NCBI GenBank assembly: GCA_012295275.1 | Contig: CM022672.1 | Coordinates: 16,917,394-16,937,393 of the forward strand | Direction: 5' to 3' | Length of the DNA stretch: 20,000 nt | Origin: Chrysomallon squamiferum | Lineage: Eukaryota > Mollusca > Gastropoda > Neomphalida > Peltospiridae | Shown: in pieces, positions 9,837 through 19,581 of the stretch | How positions within the stretch are numbered: position 1 is the first letter of the stretch | Layout of the letters: the number at the start of each line of letters is the position of its first letter | Position numbers and translations under genes: made by a program | Notes under the pieces: model-generated | Seen by the model: the letters and a program-made list of their open reading frames with translations, nothing else | Databases searched by the model: none | Told to the model about the DNA's origin: nothing

Positions 9837-9912
<76 letters not shown>
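9837..9912 (+). repeat. (GA)38 tract, right boundary of the tandem duplication
   Basis: A pure GA run of 76 bp. The left flank (CCAGCTAAACAGATG) is shared with the tract at 7288. The right flank (TTAAAATGACTTTATCAG) is unique, so homology between the copies stops here. Confidence 0.97.
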
Positions 9913-9915
<3 letters not shown>

Positions 9916-10410
9916 AAATGACTTTATCAGTAATTTATTTTCAGCTTTAAAGTTATATTATTCATGATTTGTTTTGCTCTTTCCACTGAAATCCAAACAA
10001 ATAACTGTTTCTTTTGTATTCGCCACCTTTCTGTTCAGTTTTCGTAGTATCGACGACTACTGCCGAGAAGGCCCGAATCAAAATGGGATTGTGAAAGGCA
10101 TCTCATTGATCTGTTTACGAATTCGCAACCTTTCGTTGATAGCCTAGACTAATAATTTGCTGGAATTGATTTCATAGAAATAGCAGACGTGTTTTTGTGA
10201 GAGAGAGATAAAAAAACAAATCTTTTGTTATGCATCTGAAATACGTCATCAGTGACAGAATTCATTTTGCTGGGTTCATCTCGATTACGTAAATATAAAA
10301 TTATTCGCTTTTCGGGAAGAATGATCTATATTATTATGCAAGATGAATTATTTGTATATGGAGCTAAGGTAAACTGTTGAATAGAGTGCACTGATTAAAC
10401 CCAGATTATT
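9913..10410. other. Mixed-composition sequence, unassigned
   Basis: A balanced-composition stretch at about 10020-10150 has a plus-strand open stretch reading SIDDYCREGPNQNGIVKGI and ending at TAG. It has no ATG at its start and no recognised family. A short GA run lies at 10200-10209. An unrecognised exon cannot be excluded. Confidence 0.25.
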
Positions 10411-10411
10411 T

Positions 10412-10414
<3 letters not shown>

Positions 10415-10446
<32 letters not shown>
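10415..10446 (+). repeat. (TA)16 microsatellite
   Basis: A pure alternating TA run, able to form cruciform DNA. Confidence 0.95.
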
Positions 10447-10449
<3 letters not shown>

Positions 10450-10835
10450 ACAATATAAATACCCCAACACCGAACAATTATAAAAAAAAAAACCCAAAAA
10501 ACAAAACAAACACGAACAACAACAACAAATTATCTACTTACTTTTTTATGTTGTTTTAGTTGGACCTTATTTCTTTTCTTCTTTTTTTTTTTTTTTTTTT
10601 TACTGAATTTATGTTATTTAATATGAATGTTTTGTGTTTATATGTTTGATGAAAATTGAACTCTTTTTATATGTATCTGTAATAAAGAAGAGTTAAATGT
10701 GCTTTTATTTGTAAATTCTTTATTTATCAGCATCAGTGTAAATAACTGACTATACGTTTACGTCAGAAAAAATTATATTAATTCAAATTACGATAATCCC
10801 CGATAATAACTGATGATTAATTTAAATAATTTTCA
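10447..10835. other. AT-rich sequence with A and T tracts
   Basis: A-rich and CAA-rich stretch at about 10480-10530, poly-T at 10582-10601. No gene signal. Confidence 0.6.
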
Positions 10836-10854
10836 TCATATGAATTTCATATGA
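10836..10854. repeat. Inverted repeat, 9-bp arms with 1-nt centre
   Basis: TCATATGAA, T, TTCATATGA. A near-perfect palindrome directly upstream of the CA-rich region; possible cruciform or dyad protein site, function unknown. Confidence 0.7.
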
Positions 10855-10858
10855 CTAT

Positions 10859-10894
10859 CACACCCACCCACACCAACACCTACCCACCCACCCA

Positions 10895-10948
<54 letters not shown>

Positions 10949-10964
10949 CACACACACACACACA
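10859..10964 (+). repeat. Compound CACC / (CT)n / (CA)n microsatellite
   Basis: CACCCA-type units at 10859-10893, a short CT run to 10904, then CA from 10905 to 10964 with one G interruption at 10942. The 83-codon threonine-histidine frame over it is a repeat translation. Confidence 0.95.
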
Positions 10965-11820
10965 TTATCACTTCATCGGTTTCTTCTTTTATATCATTTC
11001 AGTGCAGTCGTTATAACAATAAAACATGTTAACCATTTCTTGATTCATAAATATCAAGATACGTGCATTTTCTGCACACGTGTTTCGTTTTGGTTGTTAT
11101 GAGGCTCGTTTTAGGTGCTGTAAATGTTTTTAGAAACCGAATTAGAAATAAACCAAAATATATAAATTTCAATAATCCCTTTATCATAACATGGAGATAC
11201 GAGTAATTCTACAATTATTTGAAAATCGAAGAGTGAAAGGTGAACTGACCCTATTTATAATGAAAAATGTAGAAAAATAAATTCAAGAACGGGTTTTGGT
11301 TTTATATCTTTTAGTTTCTTACTCTGTGAATATATAGAGTAATTTTTATCTTTTTTAAAAAAAAAAAAAATATCTGTATATTTATTTGTTTTTTATTATT
11401 ATTATTATTTTTTAAAAACCGTACAGTTCAAGTAGGAAAACAATTTATCATTCTTGTGATAAATAACTAAAATACAACATATATAAAGATATTTACTACA
11501 AAAGTGCACAGGATTCAGTTGTTTCGAAGAATTAAGTACCAGTCTAGAGAAGATTTTGAAGAATTAACTTAAAAGTTTAAAGAAGTAATTTATTCTGAAA
11601 AATTAACTAAATGTCTCCAGAAGCTATTTAATATAACAGTGCAGAAGCTAATTATTCTAAAGAAGTAATTAAAAGCACCACAGAACTTAATAATAATTCG
11701 TCACTGGTATTTGAGGAACTAAGCTAGAACAGTGGTTTTAATTTGTGATAACCAGAAAAAGTCAATACGACAGTATAACTCCAGTTGTTATTTGTCACTA
11801 ATTTCTTCTTTCTTTTTTTA
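10965..11820. other. AT-rich sequence, nothing recognised
   Basis: Contains a short A run near 11357-11370 and ATT units near 11395-11409. No frame or repeat family is supportable. Confidence 0.6.
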
Positions 11821-11824
11821 TTTC

Positions 11825-11890
11825 TTTTTTTTTTTTTTTTTTTTTTTTTTTTCCTTTAAAAAAAAAAAATAATAATAATAATAATAATAA
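11825..11890 (+). repeat. T28 / A12 / (AAT)n tract with hairpin potential
   Basis: T28 (11825-11852), CC, TTT, then A12, then (AAT)n to 11890. The T and A runs are complementary and could fold back on each other. A2-rich tails of this type often mark the ends of retroelements, but no body is recognised. Confidence 0.9.
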
Positions 11891-12360
11891 TCAGTTGAAG
11901 TCGACAGCAGATATAATTTTTTTGAGAATACTTTTAAATTTTCAAAAATCTCAGATCCTCCGCTGACTGTAATTTTTCATTTCTGAAAAGATATATAATT
12001 AAGGACTTTTTTTTTTTTTTTTTTTTATCCTTTTGACCTACGGGGCGTTCTCTTTTATTTTTCTGTGACAAAAACTACTGTCAGACCTCAGTAATAATAA
12101 TCATGACACGATCTCAAAGGGTGATATTGATTTTAGACAAGCGGTCGTTAGCACAGAGAAATCTTCGGCTGACCTACGTGGGCCAGTGACGTACGAGTGT
12201 AGAATATTGGTACAGATAATCCAGCGTTCTACAAAACAGAACCAGTCTTCAATAGTAAACAGCCGATTGATTGGGATTCTCAGCACAGCCATATGAAATA
12301 AAGCAATGTTAAATGATAAGCTTTGATCTGTATTAACAAAACATCTTCTTTTATAATTAG
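11891..12360. other. Mixed sequence with a 90-codon minus-strand frame, unsupported
   Basis: T20 lies at 12007-12026. A minus-strand frame at 12101-12373 begins at GTG; its first ATG is codon 28. It is the longest frame here not built of simple sequence, ending with residues such as SVLTTACLKSISPFEIVS. No motif, family or splice context is recognised. It is most likely a chance frame in unique non-coding DNA, with an outside chance of a terminal exon. Confidence 0.2.
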
Positions 12361-12365
12361 TTTTA

Positions 12366-12588
12366 TAAACCACAAAATGAAAAAGATCACGAAGAAGAAG
12401 AACAGGAAAAAAAAGAAGAAGAGAGAGAAAAAAGATTTAAAAAAAAAAAAAAAAAAAAAAAAACATGAAGCAAGAGGAATGAGTAGGCGGAGAGTCAGAA
12501 GAAGAAGACAAAAAATATGATGAGAAGAAGAATAGAAATACAAAAAAATATAATAAAAAAATAAATAAATAAATAATAATAAAAAAAA
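12366..12588 (+). repeat. Purine-rich (A, AAG, AATA) low-complexity field
   Basis: GAAGAAGAA units and A runs, including A25 at 12439-12463, followed by AAATAAAT units. The four overlapping lysine/arginine-rich or phenylalanine-rich frames here are low-complexity translations. Confidence 0.9.
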
Positions 12589-12604
12589 ATAATGACGTCA
12601 TTAT
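12589..12604. promoter_or_regulatory. 16-bp palindrome containing full CRE consensus
   Basis: ATAATGACGTCATTAT is a perfect palindrome with the CREB/ATF site TGACGTCA at its centre. It is a strong sequence match, but the location directly after A-rich simple sequence and the absence of any identified promoter leave its role open. Confidence 0.35.
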
Positions 12605-13006
12605 ATTAATAATCAAGAAAGCTTTGCTTTCGCATTGTAATAAAGATATTTTTTCATGTTGTTCTATTTCGTTATTTTGAGAGATTTTGAGCAGTAGAAG
12701 TCCTCCTTTCTTTCGTAGGTTTATCACTTTAGAATGTTCGATTGTATTTCAGTCAAAACAGCAGTGGCTGATCCTGCCGTATTCGCTAAACCCTGTCTTT
12801 AACATACAAAGCATGCGGGGAAATATAGTGAAAAGGAAAATATTATACTGAATAAAATGTAATCCACATGATCCTATGCGATGTGCTACATAAAATTCAA
12901 ATTCATCGAAATACTGATTATAAAAAAAGTCATTCATCTTTTTGAGAGCGGTGCAGTGTATGTATTTGCTGTTACAGAATTAGTGCTATGCTTTTAAAAT
13001 GAATAA
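12605..13006. other. AT-rich sequence, nothing recognised
   Basis: Moderately complex, no repeat. The 62-codon minus-strand frame at 12749-12937 has no family signature. Confidence 0.55.
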
Positions 13007-13068
13007 TAAGAAGAAGAAGAAAAAAAAAAAATTTTTCTCTCTCTCTCTTTTTTTTTTTTTTTTTTTTT
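13007..13068 (+). repeat. Purine-to-pyrimidine switch tract
   Basis: AAG units and A12 (to 13031) switch to T5, (CT)n and a long T run (13032-13068). The two halves are partly complementary, giving hairpin potential. Confidence 0.9.
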
Positions 13069-13830
13069 AATAAATAAAAACTAGTTAATAATTTTAATAA
13101 GAAAATGCCTAGGAAGTGAAACGAGGAAGTGTTTTCCTTTTTCTTGAAAGTTATAATTATAGCGTATGACAGTTAATACATTTTGTAATGCATAGTTCGA
13201 GAATAATATTTATATGTCCAGAAATATAATCAGATCTATTAACCTGGCAACCATTACCTACAGTAAATTTTGTTTCCATGTAGAGGATTGTGATAGATGC
13301 CTTCTGAGTTGTTATTAGATTATTAATTTTCATAAATTATCAAATACTTAAATAAATTTATATACATACATTTTGTCTGTCTGTTACTTTTATTACATAA
13401 CACTGAAAACATTTCCTAGTACTGTTCAGTGAATTGTGTGTTTATTTCTCTACATTATTTAAAAATTGCATTTAATATCATTATTGTGCTGATGCCGAAA
13501 GTCCGTTAAATGAGAATTTAATTTTTTTTTTTTTTTTTTAAATTACAATATATTTAATATTATAGCACTGTTTTTATAATAAAAAAATATAAGATATTTA
13601 ATGCATTCACCATTTTTTTTTTTTTGTTCGTAGAAAGTTCTTTATTTTGCCCTTTAGTGGTGCACAAGAATAAATAAATACTGTAGTATATGGAAGACAA
13701 ATGTCACCTAACTGCCTGCAGAATTTTCTAGAAGGCTGTTGACGAAAATGAAAAGTCGGCTTCATTAAAAGTAAAATACTGTATCAATAAAGAGTAGTGG
13801 AAACTCTTCATATAATCTATGTTAATATAC
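13069..13830. other. AT-rich sequence, nothing recognised
   Basis: T18 at 13522-13539 and T13 at about 13613-13625 are the only simple tracts. No gene or element is recognised. Confidence 0.6.
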
Positions 13831-13935
13831 TGAGAACTGTTTGGGTGTAACTCACCCACCTACGTAACCTACATCTAGCGTGACCTATCAACATAGCAGC
13901 AATTGCTCCCGCCCAAATGCAAAATCCGTTAAACA
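13831..13935. other. Mixed-composition block with small hairpin
   Basis: GGGTG-TAACT-CACCC (13851-13865) forms a 5-bp stem with a 5-nt loop. The GGGTGTAACT part recurs on the minus strand of the hairpin at 18923-18943. This could be a shared repeat fragment, but the match is too short to name. Confidence 0.3.
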
Positions 13936-13999
13936 GAGGTTTTACTGTATTTTGCTTTTCTTTCCAATTCTGTTTAAGTTTGTACAAGCAGGAAAAAAG

Positions 14000-14060
14000 T
14001 TTATTATTATTATTATTATTATTATTAAAAGTCATTAAATGATTATATATATATATATAT
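14000..14060 (+). repeat. (TTA)n and short (TA)n
   Basis: TTA units at 14000-14027 and TA at about 14044-14060. The poly-asparagine and tyrosine/isoleucine parts of the 98-codon minus frame here come from these arrays. Confidence 0.9.
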
Positions 14061-14148
14061 GAATAATATAAATAAAAATAAAAAATAAATAGTTTTATAA
14101 ATAATTCAACCAATATTATCAGTATAGTTTTTTTGATGCTTTTATAGT

Positions 14149-14180
14149 AGTTGTTGTTTTTGTTGTTGTTGTTATTGTTA

Positions 14181-14250
<70 letters not shown>

Positions 14251-14258
14251 TACTACTT
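14149..14258 (+). repeat. (TTG)n then (TTA)21 microsatellite
   Basis: TTG-rich lead-in at 14149-14183, a clean TTA run at 14184-14246, then TAC units to about 14258. Confidence 0.95.
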
Positions 14259-15238
<980 letters not shown>

Positions 15239-15296
15239 CCATAAACAGTTGATGAACCAATACTATAGATGTCACACAGATTAAGCACCGAATTAT

Positions 15297-15346
15297 ATAT
15301 ATGTGTGTGTGTGTATGTGTGTGTGTGTGTGTGTGTTTGTGTGTAT
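15297..15346 (+). repeat. (GT)n microsatellite
   Basis: TA then GT units with two single-base interruptions. Confidence 0.95.
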
Positions 15347-15419
15347 GTACGCTCACGTTTGTGTTTGGGTTTGCATATAGATACATACAACAATATATAA
15401 TATACCATATTCTTCTAAA

Positions 15420-15425
15420 TTTATT

Positions 15426-15496
<71 letters not shown>
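15420..15496 (+). repeat. (TTTA)n then (TTA)21 microsatellite
   Basis: TTTA units pass into a clean TTA run at 15433-15496. The 81-codon plus frame (cysteine-valine and poly-leucine) is a repeat translation. Confidence 0.97.
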
Positions 15497-15890
15497 GTTC
15501 TTCGGATTCTACATTTAAAGTGTTTCAGCATGCAACTAAATTTTAAAACTGATTTCGGTTTTAACTATTGATAAACGTACATGAATTATATTAATTTAAA
15601 AAACAAACAAACCTAAGCAGAACATTCCACATATTTATTTACCTTGTTCACGTACAGATGAAAATACACATCTACATATACTTAAGAACACACACACACA
15701 CGCACACACACGCACACATACAGACAGAGATACACATGCGCACACAATGAACAACGATACTTGTCAGACCATTATTATAATTTGTTCAGCTTCAGTATTC
15801 TGCTCAGGATATACAAGTAGTTTCCTTTTGGTTTTTCTTTTAAATATCTATTTATTTTATTGTTTAAAATACAAATGAAAAAATATAAGC
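15497..15890. other. AT-rich sequence with CA-rich tract
   Basis: CA/CGCA units at about 15690-15745, otherwise unassigned AT-rich sequence. Confidence 0.65.
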
Positions 15891-16260
15891 TTGTGCACAC
15901 ATTATGCAAGCTCTGGCGAGGGGGGGGGGTGAGGATGATTACGCAACAACGCTTACTTTGCTATTTCGGTCCTGTTTCTTTTTTCTATTTTAAGATAATA
16001 AGCGCCAAAAATAGAACGATTAACAGTCACTGTGTAGCATCGCAACGCGTAATATCCCAAAACACTGCTTACTACACCAGACGCTTGAGTCTCCTTGTAG
16101 TAAGTTACTGCGGTTCAGTGCGTGTATAATCGCATAAATCACAAGCACAGACTAGCAATGTGTCTGTACTATAAATAGAATATAGCATGCTGTGATAGGA
16201 ATGTCGACGTCATTCTTTTCTGTCATTTCGCCATCGATATCTCGGTCGGATAGGTTAGCT
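15891..16260 (+). promoter_or_regulatory. Mixed-composition island with promoter-like motifs (tentative)
   Basis: Base composition is near balanced, with CpG-containing words such as GCAACGCG. A G-run (about 15920-15929) is followed by ATTACGCAAC (15938-15947), a full match to the C/EBP form RTTRCGCAAY. GCGCCAAA (16002-16009) matches the E2F consensus. TATAAATA (16170-16177) is TATA-like, and a CGACGTCA word follows at about 16205. The motif order would suit a promoter firing rightward, but no exon is visible downstream. Single motif matches are expected by chance in 20 kb. The 89-codon frame here begins at TTG and has no domain. Confidence 0.22.
16063..16120. repeat. Nested inverted repeat / stem-loop
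   Basis: CTTACTACA (16068-16076) pairs perfectly with TGTAGTAAG (16096-16104). Inside it, AGAC pairs with GTCT around a 6-nt loop. Outside it, CACTG (16063-16067) can pair with CAGTG (16116-16120) across an 11-nt bulge. It is too short for a typical microRNA precursor; a transposon end or a chance dyad are alternatives. Confidence 0.5.
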
Positions 16261-16284
16261 TAACTTACTTTGTTGTGTTTAATA

Positions 16285-16313
16285 TTCTTCTTCTTCTTCT
16301 TCTTCTTCTTCTT
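16285..16313 (+). repeat. (TTC)n microsatellite
   Basis: About ten TTC units followed after a few bases by a T run. Second homopyrimidine trinucleotide tract after 1775-1822. Confidence 0.95.
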
Positions 16314-16501
16314 ATCATTTTTTTTTTCACAGTATAGTTACATGTATTATAATAACTTCAGTCGCATATACAGATAATTGTAAAATATTCAGTTAAGACT
16401 ACGCTTCTTTTTTCTTTTATTTTAAATGTTCTTGTCATTATCACATTAAAATAAACTAAAACTATAATGCTCCATACTATGACACATTATGTATTATAAT
16501 T

Positions 16502-16503
<2 letters not shown>
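16314..16503. other. AT-rich spacer
   Basis: No features recognised beyond the short T run at its start. Confidence 0.6.

Positions 16504-16569
<66 letters not shown>
16504..16569 (+). repeat. (GA)33 microsatellite with short AC tail
   Basis: A pure GA run of 66 bp followed by TACACACACAC. The flanks are unrelated to those of the duplication tracts. Confidence 0.98.
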
Positions 16570-16571
<2 letters not shown>

Positions 16572-16579
16572 CACACACA

Positions 16580-16800
16580 CAAAAAACTATATTAGATTTC
16601 TACAACCTATTTAATAATCTAGGCTACGATTCGCACGGTTGGTTAATACTTGTTTTCTTACTAGGATGTGTGTACCCGTTACAATTGTTGATAATAAATA
16701 TAATTATATGTCATTCCCCAGAAATAATCATGTGATTCGAAAATATCTATATTAGGAAGTACAATCACTTTATATATGGTTTTCTTAAGTCTTCCTTTTA
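16580..16800. other. AT-rich spacer
   Basis: No repeat or frame of interest. Confidence 0.55.
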
Positions 16801-16806
16801 TAGGTT

Positions 16807-16831
16807 ATTTTTTATTTTATTTATTTATTTA

Positions 16832-16862
<31 letters not shown>

Positions 16863-16866
16863 TTAT
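16807..16866 (+). repeat. (TTTA)n / (TTA)n microsatellite
   Basis: TTTA units, a short TTA block at about 16830-16847, then TTTA again. The 80-codon frame over it is a repeat translation. Confidence 0.9.
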
Positions 16867-17150
16867 TTACCAAAATATCTTTAGTAACGATTAATTTACA
16901 CGTCATAATAAATTATGATGATGATGATAATGGTCGTAGTAATAATTCATTGTTTTATTTATTTATTTTTAAATTTCGTTCATTCATTCATTCGTTTATT
17001 TCTAACCAGATTAAATAAACAGTAGAAACACTAGATATGGTTTGGCTGATTAAATTACGTGGGTTTGTTGGATCTCTCATTGTCCACTTTTTAAAAGAGA
17101 TTCAAGTATAAACCCGTGGAAATAAAATACTATCAGATAATAGCAAAATG
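16867..17150. other. AT-rich sequence with short GAT and TTCA blocks
   Basis: GATGAT units at about 16916-16927 and CATTCATT units near 16979-16992. Otherwise unassigned. Confidence 0.6.
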
Positions 17151-17155
17151 TAGTA

Positions 17156-17166
17156 ATAGTAGTAGT

Positions 17167-17208
<42 letters not shown>

Positions 17209-17268
17209 AATAATAATAATAATGATGATGATGATGATGATTATGATGATAATGATGATAATGATGAC
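17156..17268 (+). repeat. Compound (AGT)n-(AAC)n-(AAT)n-(GAT)n microsatellite
   Basis: AGT at 17158-17166, AAC to about 17206, AAT to about 17222, GAT to about 17241, then GATAAT units. Each adjacent pair of motifs differs by one base, which suggests stepwise spread of point mutations through an expanding array. The 63-codon asparagine/aspartate frame is a translation of it. Confidence 0.97.
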
Positions 17269-17619
17269 TATGAGTATGGCGATAAAATAAAATACATAAA
17301 AAAGTAAAATGTTCGATACAGAGAGGGCAGTAATTATCAGTTTTAAATTTACTGATAAGATAATTTCAGTAAATTAAAAATGTATTTATTAAAAGACTGC
17401 CAAACGATTAAATGTTATAATGGGAATTAAAACTTATTTGTATAATTGAATATACAGAGCAGAAAACTTGATTAATGAGTTTACGTTTTCTATAAATTCT
17501 TTAAGTCTTTGCCCTCTCTTTTATCTGTTTCTGGCGTTTTCGTTTAACAGAACTTCTGATGGATTCACTGAACTCGCTAAAAGAATGTTTCTTAAACTAA
17601 TTCATTGTTATTCGTCCTT

Positions 17620-17620
<1 letters not shown>
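17269..17620. other. AT-rich sequence, nothing recognised
   Basis: The 102-codon plus frame at 17468-17776 crosses two poly-T tracts as poly-phenylalanine and has no domain. Confidence 0.6.
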
Positions 17621-17622
<2 letters not shown>

Positions 17623-17661
<39 letters not shown>

Positions 17662-17709
17662 TCATTCACAGGTGAATAAATTTCCTTATGACTTTTTTTT
17701 TTTTTTTTT
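17623..17709 (+). repeat. Two poly-T tracts with a small inverted repeat between
   Basis: T34 at 17623-17656 and T17 at 17693-17709. ATTCAC-AG-GTGAAT between them forms a 6-bp palindromic stem. Confidence 0.9.
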
Positions 17710-17837
17710 GGTCTTTTGTTTCATCCACTCTAAAATAACTCCATTTATCCATGAGCATTCCATTCGGCAATTTTAAAAACACTCGTTTAGTTCTTCGAAT
17801 TTCCCGCTTAGTCAACTAATTAGTCGTGGAATTATAT

Positions 17838-17974
17838 TACTGCTACCTCTGCTGCTGCTGCTACTACTAATACTACTACAACTACTATTTCTACTGCCAC
17901 TACTACTGACAACAATAACATATTTTACTATTACTATTGTTACAACAACAACAACTACTACTGCTACTACTATA
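17838..17974 (+). repeat. Degenerate (CTA)/(CTG)/(ACA) trinucleotide array
   Basis: Mixed ACT, GCT and CAA triplets in imperfect runs; an older relative of the array at 18674-18849. Confidence 0.9.
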
Positions 17975-18199
17975 AACAAGATATATTTCTGTAATTAAAT
18001 TACAATGTCGAAGTAGCGATGGTAGTTTAAGCAAAAGGGTTGTTATTTTTAATTATTAATGACAATATAAAACATCAACAACAACAAAACATAATTATAA
18101 CATTGTTCTGAAAACTTAGTAGTTATGATTCCGGATACAATATTTCTGAATAATATGGGGAAGAAAATAATCTGAATACCTAAACCTTTTTTTCCGGGA
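17975..18199. other. AT-rich spacer
   Basis: No features recognised beyond short CAA units near 18075. Confidence 0.55.
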
Positions 18200-18530
18200 T
18201 CATTTTAAACAGATTCTTATCAAACACAGAACATTCCAGAAGAAGGTTCGCGCTTGTTTGAATTATTTGACTGCGGATATTTGTTCAAGGTCAGGGTCGA
18301 AACACGAATCAGCAGACGAGAACCCGGGTTTATAAGCAGACGACAGAAGAGGACAACGAAGGTCAGTTTTCTTCTAACTCGGTGAGGTGTTAAGAATGAA
18401 ATAAACCACCCAGACACTGGCCCAATCCGCGGATTATGCTTGTGAAGTTGACAAAAGATTTATAGGGTGTACTGTCGCATTTCGTACAATGTCACGGGGT
18501 CGGAGCGACCCCGGAAGAATATGTCCAATA
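18200..18530. other. Mixed-composition island, likely transposon-derived
   Basis: Higher GC than the surroundings, with words such as GGTCGAAACACGAATCAGC (about 18295-18313) and GAGAACCCGGG. It ends in the GC-rich hairpin at 18495-18513. The 65-codon minus frame at 18220-18417 has no recognised domain. Sharp composition change and a terminal hairpin suggest a mobile element remnant; the class cannot be assigned. Confidence 0.3.
18495..18513. repeat. GC-rich hairpin, 8-bp perfect stem, 3-nt loop
   Basis: CGGGGTCG, GAG, CGACCCCG. All eight pairs are Watson-Crick and six are G-C, in a region that is otherwise AT-rich. GGGGTC...GACCCC palindromes occur near the ends of some piggyBac-like elements (recalled, not searched). 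Confidence 0.8.
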
Positions 18531-18591
18531 TAATGATAAACTGCTGTTCTATTCTATATGTTTATTTGTCCTTTTTAATTTCTTCTTAATT

Positions 18592-18595
<4 letters not shown>

Positions 18596-18621
<26 letters not shown>
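18596..18621 (+). repeat. Poly-T tract (T26)
   Basis: Uninterrupted T run preceded by T/A-rich sequence. Confidence 0.95.
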
Positions 18622-18622
<1 letters not shown>

Positions 18623-18673
18623 GTTGCATTTCATTAGTTATCGCGTTTGATATTGTGGGTATGCTACCATTAC

Positions 18674-18849
18674 TTCTGCTACTATTATACTACTACCACT
18701 ACCACTACCACTACTATTATTACAACAACTGCTGCTACTCGTTTTCCTCATATCACTGCTGATGCTACTACTACTACTACTACTACTACTACTAGTATTA
18801 TTACTATCACTACTACTACTACTACTACTACTACTACACCTCCTCCTTT
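18674..18849 (+). repeat. (CTA)n trinucleotide array
   Basis: CTA/CCA/GCT triplets with clean CTA runs at about 18765-18793 and 18808-18838, ending in TCCTCCT. The poly-threonine plus frame and poly-serine minus frame are its translations. Confidence 0.95.
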
Positions 18850-18920
18850 TTAACAATGTAACATAAAACCGAAAGATAGTGTAAATGACGATGCATATTA
18901 TTTGGGGTTACTGAGAACCG
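18850..18920. other. Spacer
   Basis: Nothing recognised. Confidence 0.5.
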
Positions 18921-18922
18921 CT

Positions 18923-18943
18923 GTACCAGTTACACCCTGGTAC
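18923..18943. repeat. Hairpin, 7-bp perfect stem, 7-nt loop
   Basis: GTACCAG, TTACACC, CTGGTAC. It lies in a mixed-composition block (about 18905-19025) that also holds GGGTGG (about 18950) and CCACCC (about 19015) as a wider inverted pair. The block may be a small repeat element remnant. Confidence 0.7.
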
Positions 18944-19025
18944 TTGTTTGGGTGGCGGATTACAACACACATTCAGTGCATTATGCGAAATAAACCACCT
19001 GGTAGCGAATAGACCCACCCGTTTG

Positions 19026-19580
19026 TTACTTGTATTTCAGGCTTTAGTACTCATTTCAATACAGTACATGTAGGGTATATCTATGTCAGTTTGAGAATGG
19101 GATTATACATGTTTTACAAACATAACAGTGTTATCTACGTTTTTATTGTCCCTATTATTGTAACCGTAATTCTATTGCAATGACAATAATTCACAGACAT
19201 ATAACTACTTCTGGTAAGATTTGTATGTTTCACCATACTGCTGTTTGTAATTTCTAGTAGTCTTACCATTTATATCGCTAATATTACTCCTGGTATTATT
19301 GCCATTATTTTAATATTGTTTAACCATTATTGCACTTCTATCACATCTAGTGATACTTATGATTGTGACTAACACTACGATTATTTTATCAATCAGTGTT
19401 ATTGCTATACTTTAGTCATTATTACCATTGATGGTGATACTAATGCTAATACATCGAAGCTTTGGACAAAAATTACATGTAATATATAATACAAATATTA
19501 TTACTACCACTGTTATTGTTATCGCTATTATTAGAATTATTTTACAGTAACATGTCAGCATATTATTGCACTCTGTAAAA
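19026..19580. other. AT-rich sequence with decayed ATT/ACT triplets
   Basis: Scattered ATTATT, ACTATT and CCATT triplets suggest an old, mutated trinucleotide array. No gene signal. The 61-codon minus frame at 19412-19597 is low-complexity. Confidence 0.6.
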
Positions 19581-19581
19581 A

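Noticed and set aside
12101-12373. 90-codon minus-strand frame as a gene
   Set aside because: Starts at GTG, first ATG is at codon 28, no recognisable domain, no splice or promoter context; kept only as a note in the region entry.
12280-12727. Overlapping lysine/arginine-rich and phenylalanine-rich frames
   Set aside because: Low-complexity readings of A-rich and T-rich tracts on both strands.
17116-17307. Asparagine/aspartate-rich 63-codon frame
   Set aside because: Direct translation of the compound AAC/AAT/GAT microsatellite.
18638-18856. Poly-serine and poly-threonine frames on opposite strands
   Set aside because: Both are translations of the same CTA array.
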